A stretch of DNA of 64,000 nucleotides from Duganella sp. OV510 (lineage in GTDB: Bacteria > Pseudomonadota > Gammaproteobacteria > Burkholderiales > Burkholderiaceae_D). This document shows, in pieces, positions 60,106-64,000 of the stretch. The stretch spans positions 186,001 to 250,000 of the forward strand of contig NZ_FNEQ01000011.1 of assembly GCF_900100205.1 (NCBI RefSeq), written 5' to 3'. The notes under the pieces were generated by a model, which was not told the DNA's origin, did no database searches, and saw nothing but the letters and a program-made list of their open reading frames with translations. Every line of letters starts with the position of its first letter. Position 1 is the stretch's first letter. The translations under genes and the position numbers were made by a program.

Positions 60106-61038
60106 ATGTCGGCAACAGTAGGTGGGACCACGGCGCTGGGCGATAGCGCCGCACGGCAATTAGCAAACGCAACCAAGACCGCACCGCAGCTCTCGACCAT
60201 CAGCCCGCGCTGGCTGACGCATCTGCTGCAATGGGTGCCGGTGGAGGCCGGTATCTACCGCCTGAACCAGGTCAAGAATCCGGAAGCGATCAAGGTCACC
60301 TGCACCGCGCGCGAAGAAGAAAACCAGCTGCCGCGCACCTATGTCGACTACGAAGAAAATCCGCGCGAGTATTTCCTCAACGCGGTATCGACCATTCTGG
60401 ATGTGCATACCCGCGTGTCCGACCTGTACAGCAGCCCGCACGACCAGATCAAGGAACAGCTGCGCCTGACCATCGAGACGATCAAGGAAAACCAGGAATC
60501 CGAGCTGATCAACAACCCGGATTACGGCCTGCTGGCGCAAGTGACCGACGAGCAGCGCATCTTCCCGCTGACCGGCGCACCGACGCCGGACGACCTCGAC
60601 GAGCTGCTGACCAAGGTGTGGAAAGAGCCGGCCTTCTTCCTGACCCATCCGCTGGCGATTGCCGCCTTTGGCCGCGAGGCGACCCGTCGCGGCACGCCGC
60701 CACCGACCATCAGCCTGTTCGGCTCGCAGTTCATTACCTGGCGCGGCATTCCGCTGATTCCGTCGGACAAAGTGCCTGTGGCCGACGGCAAGTCGAAGAT
60801 CATCCTGCTGCGCGTGGGCGACAAGCGCCAGGGCGTGGTGGGCCTGTTCCAGCCTGGCCTGCCGGGCGAGCAGAGCCCGGGCCTGTCGGTGCGCTTCATG
60901 GGCATCAACAACCACGCGATCTCGTCCTACCTGATTTCGCTGTACTGCTCGCTGGCGGTGCTGACGCCGGATGCGCTGGCCGTGCTCGATGACGTGGAAA
61001 TCGGTAAATACCACGACTATCCAGACACTTATAAATAA
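60106..61038 (+). CDS. Family 2A encapsulin shell protein (SrpI-like)
   Basis: A 310-residue HK97-fold shell protein that self-assembles into a nanocompartment. The second ATG of ATGATG at 60106 is chosen because GGGAG lies 5 bases before it. The N-terminal arm ALGDSAARQLANATKTAPQL and the segment ISPRWLTHLLQWVPVEAGIY match SrpI-type Family 2A encapsulins. Later segments include LFGSQFITWRGIPLIPSDK, TKSKIILLRVGDKRQGVVGL-like, and FMGINNHAISSYLISLYCSL. There is no inserted cyclic-nucleotide domain, which separates it from Family 2B. The cargo desulfurase starts 8 bases downstream. Confidence 0.93.
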   Translation: MSATVGGTTALGDSAARQLANATKTAPQLSTISPRWLTHLLQWVPVEAGIYRLNQVKNPEAIKVTCTAREEENQLPRTYVDYEENPREYFLNAVSTILDVHTRVSDLYSSPHDQIKEQLRLTIETIKENQESELINNPDYGLLAQVTDEQRIFPLTGAPTPDDLDELLTKVWKEPAFFLTHPLAIAAFGREATRRGTPPPTISLFGSQFITWRGIPLIPSDKVPVADGKSKIILLRVGDKRQGVVGLFQPGLPGEQSPGLSVRFMGINNHAISSYLISLYCSLAVLTPDALAVLDDVEIGKYHDYPDTYK

Positions 61039-61046
61039 GGCGCGCC

Positions 61047-63143
61047 GTGAGCCATCCAACTCCTTCTCTGCCGGTGGCTTCCGAGCCGGCCGGCGCGCCG
61101 TTCGATCCGGCGGCGCTGGCGCGGCTGGCGAATGCGCTGTTCCAGGCCGGGCCTGATGCGAGCCCGGCCGGTTCCACTGGCGGCTTCGGCCCGGCCGGTG
61201 CGCATGCGCCCGGCGTGTCCGGCGCGCCGGCGCCTGTCGCGCCATTGGGCACACCGCTGGGCGTGCATGGCGTGCAGGCGCCGGCCAATATCGCGCCACC
61301 GGGTTCGCCGCTGGCCAGCCCGGCCGGACTGGGCCCCAACGTGCCGGGTACGCCGATACCGCAAGGCCAGGTGCCGGGCACCAATCTGATACCCGCCTCG
61401 CCGACGCAGGTGCTGTCGCTGGGCAATCGGGCACCGGCATTGGCGCCGGCCGCACCAGCCGGCAACGGCGCGCCGGACAAGGTGTACAGCACGCTGCCGG
61501 GCTATGAGCCACGCAGCGGCAGCGCCGTGCTGGGCGTGCCGGAAGCCGTGGGCGCGGATGCGCCATCGCACGGCGGATCGTCGCCGTTCTACTTCCTCAA
61601 CGAGCGTTACGGCCAGTCGGGTACTGGCGTGCCGGCCGGCTACGCGGGTGCTGCCCATCCGGGTACCGTGCTGTCGGACAGCGAGGCGGCCGCTGCGTAT
61701 CCGCCAGCGGCCAGCCTGCACCCATCGCCATCGCTGGCGCTGCGCGGCTTGAGCGCGCCGCCAGCGACCGGGCTGCCGGGCACCGCGTCGCCGGTTGCCG
61801 GACCGTCGGCGACCGACCGTCCGCAATACTACTTTGTCGACGCCGTGGTCCTGCCCAGCGGCTACGTCACGCCAGCCAAGCCGCATCCACACGGCAGCGT
61901 GCCGCTGGCCAGCGGCGACCGCCATCCACCGTTCGACGTGCAGGCGATCCGCCGCGACTTTCCGATCCTGCAGGAGCGCGTGAACGGCCGCCAGCTGGTC
62001 TGGTTCGACAATGCCGCCACCACGCACAAGCCGCAATCGGTGATCGACCGCATCAGCTACTTCTACGCGCACGAGAACTCCAACATCCACCGCGCCGCGC
62101 ACGAACTGGCGGCGCGCGCCACGGATGCCTACGAGGGCGCGCGGGAACGTGTGAAACGCTTCATCAACGCGCCGGAAGTGAACGAAGTCATCTTCGTGCG
62201 CGGCACCACGGAAGCGATCAACCTGGTGGCGAAAAGCTGGGGCGCGCAGCACATCGGCGAAGGCGACGAAATCATCGTCTCCAACCTGGAACACCATGCC
62301 AACATCGTCCCCTGGCAGCAACTGGCTGCGGCCAAGGGCGCTAAACTGCGCGTGATACCCGTGGATGACAGCGGCCAGATCCTGCTCGACGAATACCGCA
62401 AGCTGCTGAACGACCGCACCAAACTGGTAGCAGTGACGCAGGTATCGAACGCGCTGGGCACGATCACGCCGATCAAGGAAATCGTCGAACTGGCGCACCG
62501 TGCCGGCGCCAAAGCCTTGGTCGACGGCGCGCAATCGATCTCGCACATGCGGGTGGACGTGCAAGACCTGGGCGCCGACTTCTTCGTCTTCTCCGGCCAC
62601 AAGGTATTCGGGCCGACCGGCATCGGCGTGGTGTGGGGCAAGCGCGAAGTGCTGGAAGACATGCCGCCATGGCAGGGCGGCGGCAATATGATCGCCGACG
62701 TCACGTTTGAAAAAACGGTATTCCAGCCGATTCCCAACAAGTTCGAAGCCGGCACTGGCAACATCGCCGACGCGGTTGGCCTGGGCGCCGCCATCGACTA
62801 CGTCAACCGCGTGGGCATCGAAAACATCGCCCGCTACGAGAACGACTTGCTGGTCTACGGCACCGAGCAGCTGCGCAGCATCAAAGGCGTGCGCCTGATC
62901 GGCACGGCGGCCGACAAGGCCAGCGTGATGTCCTTCGTGCTGGCCGGCTACAGCACCGAAGAAGTAGGACACGCACTGAACGACGAAGGCATCGCCGTGC
63001 GCACGGGCCACCACTGCGCGCAACCGATCCTGCGTCGCTTCGGCGTTGAAACCACGGTCCGCCCGTCACTGGCGTTCTACAACACCTACGACGAAATCGA
63101 CCGCCTGGCGACAGTGATCCGCCGCCTCGCCGGCCAACGCTAG
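61047..63143 (+). CDS. Encapsulated cysteine desulfurase with disordered cargo-loading N-terminus
   Basis: A 698-residue protein starting with GTG, with AAGG 6 bases upstream. Residues 1 to about 285 are Pro/Gly/Ala-rich and low complexity, apart from short islands: LARLANALF (24-32), PFYFLNE (180-186) and PQYYFVD (259-265). Residues from about 290 are a SufS-type desulfurase: WFDNAATTHKPQSVIDRISY, RGTTEAINLVA, VDGAQSISHMRVDVQDLGAD, PLP lysine in FSGHKVFGPTG (Lys519), and active Cys657 in RTGHHCAQPILRRFG. It removes sulfur from cysteine inside the shell. The N-terminus would dock it there. Followed directly by a palindromic repeat. Confidence 0.95.
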   Translation: MSHPTPSLPVASEPAGAPFDPAALARLANALFQAGPDASPAGSTGGFGPAGAHAPGVSGAPAPVAPLGTPLGVHGVQAPANIAPPGSPLASPAGLGPNVPGTPIPQGQVPGTNLIPASPTQVLSLGNRAPALAPAAPAGNGAPDKVYSTLPGYEPRSGSAVLGVPEAVGADAPSHGGSSPFYFLNERYGQSGTGVPAGYAGAAHPGTVLSDSEAAAAYPPAASLHPSPSLALRGLSAPPATGLPGTASPVAGPSATDRPQYYFVDAVVLPSGYVTPAKPHPHGSVPLASGDRHPPFDVQAIRRDFPILQERVNGRQLVWFDNAATTHKPQSVIDRISYFYAHENSNIHRAAHELAARATDAYEGARERVKRFINAPEVNEVIFVRGTTEAINLVAKSWGAQHIGEGDEIIVSNLEHHANIVPWQQLAAAKGAKLRVIPVDDSGQILLDEYRKLLNDRTKLVAVTQVSNALGTITPIKEIVELAHRAGAKALVDGAQSISHMRVDVQDLGADFFVFSGHKVFGPTGIGVVWGKREVLEDMPPWQGGGNMIADVTFEKTVFQPIPNKFEAGTGNIADAVGLGAAIDYVNRVGIENIARYENDLLVYGTEQLRSIKGVRLIGTAADKASVMSFVLAGYSTEEVGHALNDEGIAVRTGHHCAQPILRRFGVETTVRPSLAFYNTYDEIDRLATVIRRLAGQR

Positions 63144-63158
63144 TAAAACCGCAAAATC

Positions 63159-63235
63159 GGGGTCAGTTCTGCCAAACGTACACGGCCTCAACCGCTTAGC
63201 GGTTGAGGCCGTGTACGTTTGGCAGAACTGACCCC
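63159..63235. repeat. REP-like palindrome, GGGGTCAG family copy 3
   Basis: A 77-bp perfect palindrome with 38-base arms that share GGGGTCAGTTCTGCCAAACG with copies 1 and 2. The centre differs (GGCCTCAACCGC with a TTAGCGG turn). It lies 16 bases after the desulfurase stop. Its right half encodes the last residues and stop codon of the leftward gene at 63196. Confidence 0.88.
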
Positions 63236-63804
63236 GGAGGCTGATCCTTCTTTGGCGGACGGTTGCGGATGGCGCCGATCTGTTTGAGTTCCTTGTCGCT
63301 GGCGTTGGCCAGCAGCGCTTCGTGCGCCTTGCCCAGTTCGATGTAGTGCACTTGCTCCGGCGTCAGCGCATTGCCGCGCAGCGCCCAGCTGGTGAGCGCG
63401 CCGGTGGCCAGGCAGCAGAGCAGGACCAGCACGGTGTAGACGGCGATCCAGCCGCCGGTCTTGAATTGCAGGATGTTGAGTGACAGGCTGGTCTTGCGCG
63501 CCGCTTCGGTGGCCTCCTGCAACTGGCCGACCATGCCGGTGACCGCCGCCTGCGTGGCAAGCGTGGCGGCCGCGCTGGCCTGGGCGCCGGCGTCGTGCGC
63601 CAGTTGTTGCGCTTCGGCGTTGATGCGCACCGCTTCGGCGATCTTGCCGTCAATCTGGCTCAGGCCGGCATTGGCCAGCCGCACCAGCTTGTCGCAATTG
63701 GCGATCTGCCGCGTGACATTGGCCACCTCGCCGTGGAAGCGGTCTACCTCCTTGGCGTGGGCGTCGAGCTTGTCGTTGAAAAGGTCGAGTTCAGCTTGGT
63801 TCAT
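63196..63804 (-). CDS. Hypothetical coiled-coil membrane protein
   Basis: A 202-residue protein. Residues 1-110 are helical and heptad-like (FNDKLDAHAKEVDRFHGEV, KIAEAVRINAEAQQLAHDA). One membrane segment follows (WIAVYTVLVLLCCLATGAL), then about 65 soluble residues. The last dozen residues (PGSVLPNVHGLNR) are encoded by the palindromic repeat at 63159, which appears to have replaced the natural end. No family was recognised. Confidence 0.65.
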   Translation of the reverse strand: MNQAELDLFNDKLDAHAKEVDRFHGEVANVTRQIANCDKLVRLANAGLSQIDGKIAEAVRINAEAQQLAHDAGAQASAAATLATQAAVTGMVGQLQEATEAARKTSLSLNILQFKTGGWIAVYTVLVLLCCLATGALTSWALRGNALTPEQVHYIELGKAHEALLANASDKELKQIGAIRNRPPKKDQPPGSVLPNVHGLNR

Positions 63805-63864
63805 GGCGCGGCCGGCGATTAGACGATGTTGCCATCATACATCGCCGCCGCGCCCTTGTATCAC

Positions 63865-64000
63865 TTAGCCCAAGGTCAGCGTCAGCGCGGTGGCGCCGTA
63901 GTTGGCGGTGACGTTGCTGAAACCATCCACCGTGATGGTGTTGAATTTGCCTTTCAGGCTGCCGGCGCTGATGACATTCAACACATCGCCCGCTTTCGGC
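63865..64000 (-). CDS. C-terminal end of an adhesin-like exported protein (partial)
   Basis: Only the last 44 residues lie in the window: PKAGDVLNVISAGSLKGKFN then TITVDGFSNVTANYGATALT ending LTLG and TAA. The alternating hydrophobic Gly/Thr/Asn pattern resembles the passenger end of beta-helix or filamentous adhesins. Neither barrel nor full domain structure can be judged. Confidence 0.6.
   Translation of the reverse strand, partial: PKAGDVLNVISAGSLKGKFNTITVDGFSNVTANYGATALTLTLG

Overview
The window looks like chromosomal DNA from a GC-rich betaproteobacterium, most likely an Oxalobacteraceae genus close to Duganella, Massilia or Rugamonas. This is judged from protein style, codon use and gene neighbourhoods; no search was run. 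Most of it is housekeeping and metabolic sequence with tightly packed genes. No integrase, transposase, prophage or CRISPR array was seen.

Layout. 1-6.1 kb: the 5' part of a cyclic-nucleotide-binding protein, a TonB-dependent receptor translationally coupled to a Tat-exported class V aminotransferase, and an ABC permease/ATPase pair. 6.1-6.4 kb: tRNA-Val and tRNA-Asp with a terminator. 6.4-11.1 kb: a periplasmic solute-binding protein, dinB behind a perfect LexA box, an orphan sensor kinase and rdgC. 11.2-18.0 kb: one 2268-residue protein made almost entirely of an 8-residue repeat and ending in EF-hand-like calcium loops. 18-32.5 kb: metabolic genes (short asparaginase, D-2-hydroxyacid dehydrogenase, GTP-type PEP carboxykinase, aldehyde dehydrogenase, DUF885 protein), a TetR gene with a matched pair of operators and a 36-residue peptide, an AraC regulator, and uvrA behind a second LexA box.

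32.6-44.7 kb is a cobalamin locus. cobA runs leftward. A cobalamin riboswitch, whose leader can hide the Shine-Dalgarno sequence, precedes cbiMNQO (cobalt uptake) and the oxygen-independent corrin-ring genes cobM(cbiF), cbiX, cbiC, cbiD, cbiET, cobI(cbiL), split cbiG, cobJ(cbiH) and a 2Fe-2S ferredoxin, most of them overlapping. CbiX and CbiN carry histidine-rich tails. No cbiJ/cobK was found. The cluster sits between uvrA and ssb. 45.4-49.4 kb is an AT-richer patch with a membrane AraC regulator, a secreted DJ-1 fusion and a serine-hydrolase homologue lacking its catalytic residues. 49.4-58.2 kb holds a DUF3016 protein, a monooxygenase/DJ-1 pair with a LysR regulator, a sedolisin lipoprotein and a three-subunit gluconate-2-dehydrogenase-like enzyme (Tat subunit, GMC flavoprotein, tri-haem cytochrome c).

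The most interesting system is at 58.4-63.1 kb: rhodanese, serine acetyltransferase, a small XRE regulator, a Family 2A (SrpI-like) encapsulin shell protein, and a cysteine desulfurase with a disordered Pro/Gly/Ala-rich N-terminal extension of about 285 residues. This is the arrangement of an encapsulin sulfur-metabolism nanocompartment: the acetyltransferase feeds cysteine synthesis, the encapsulated desulfurase removes sulfur from cysteine, and the rhodanese can carry sulfane sulfur. Three related long palindromes beginning GGGGTCAG lie after the giant repeat protein, before the encapsulin operon and directly after it. The window ends in an adhesin-like protein of which only the C-terminus is present.
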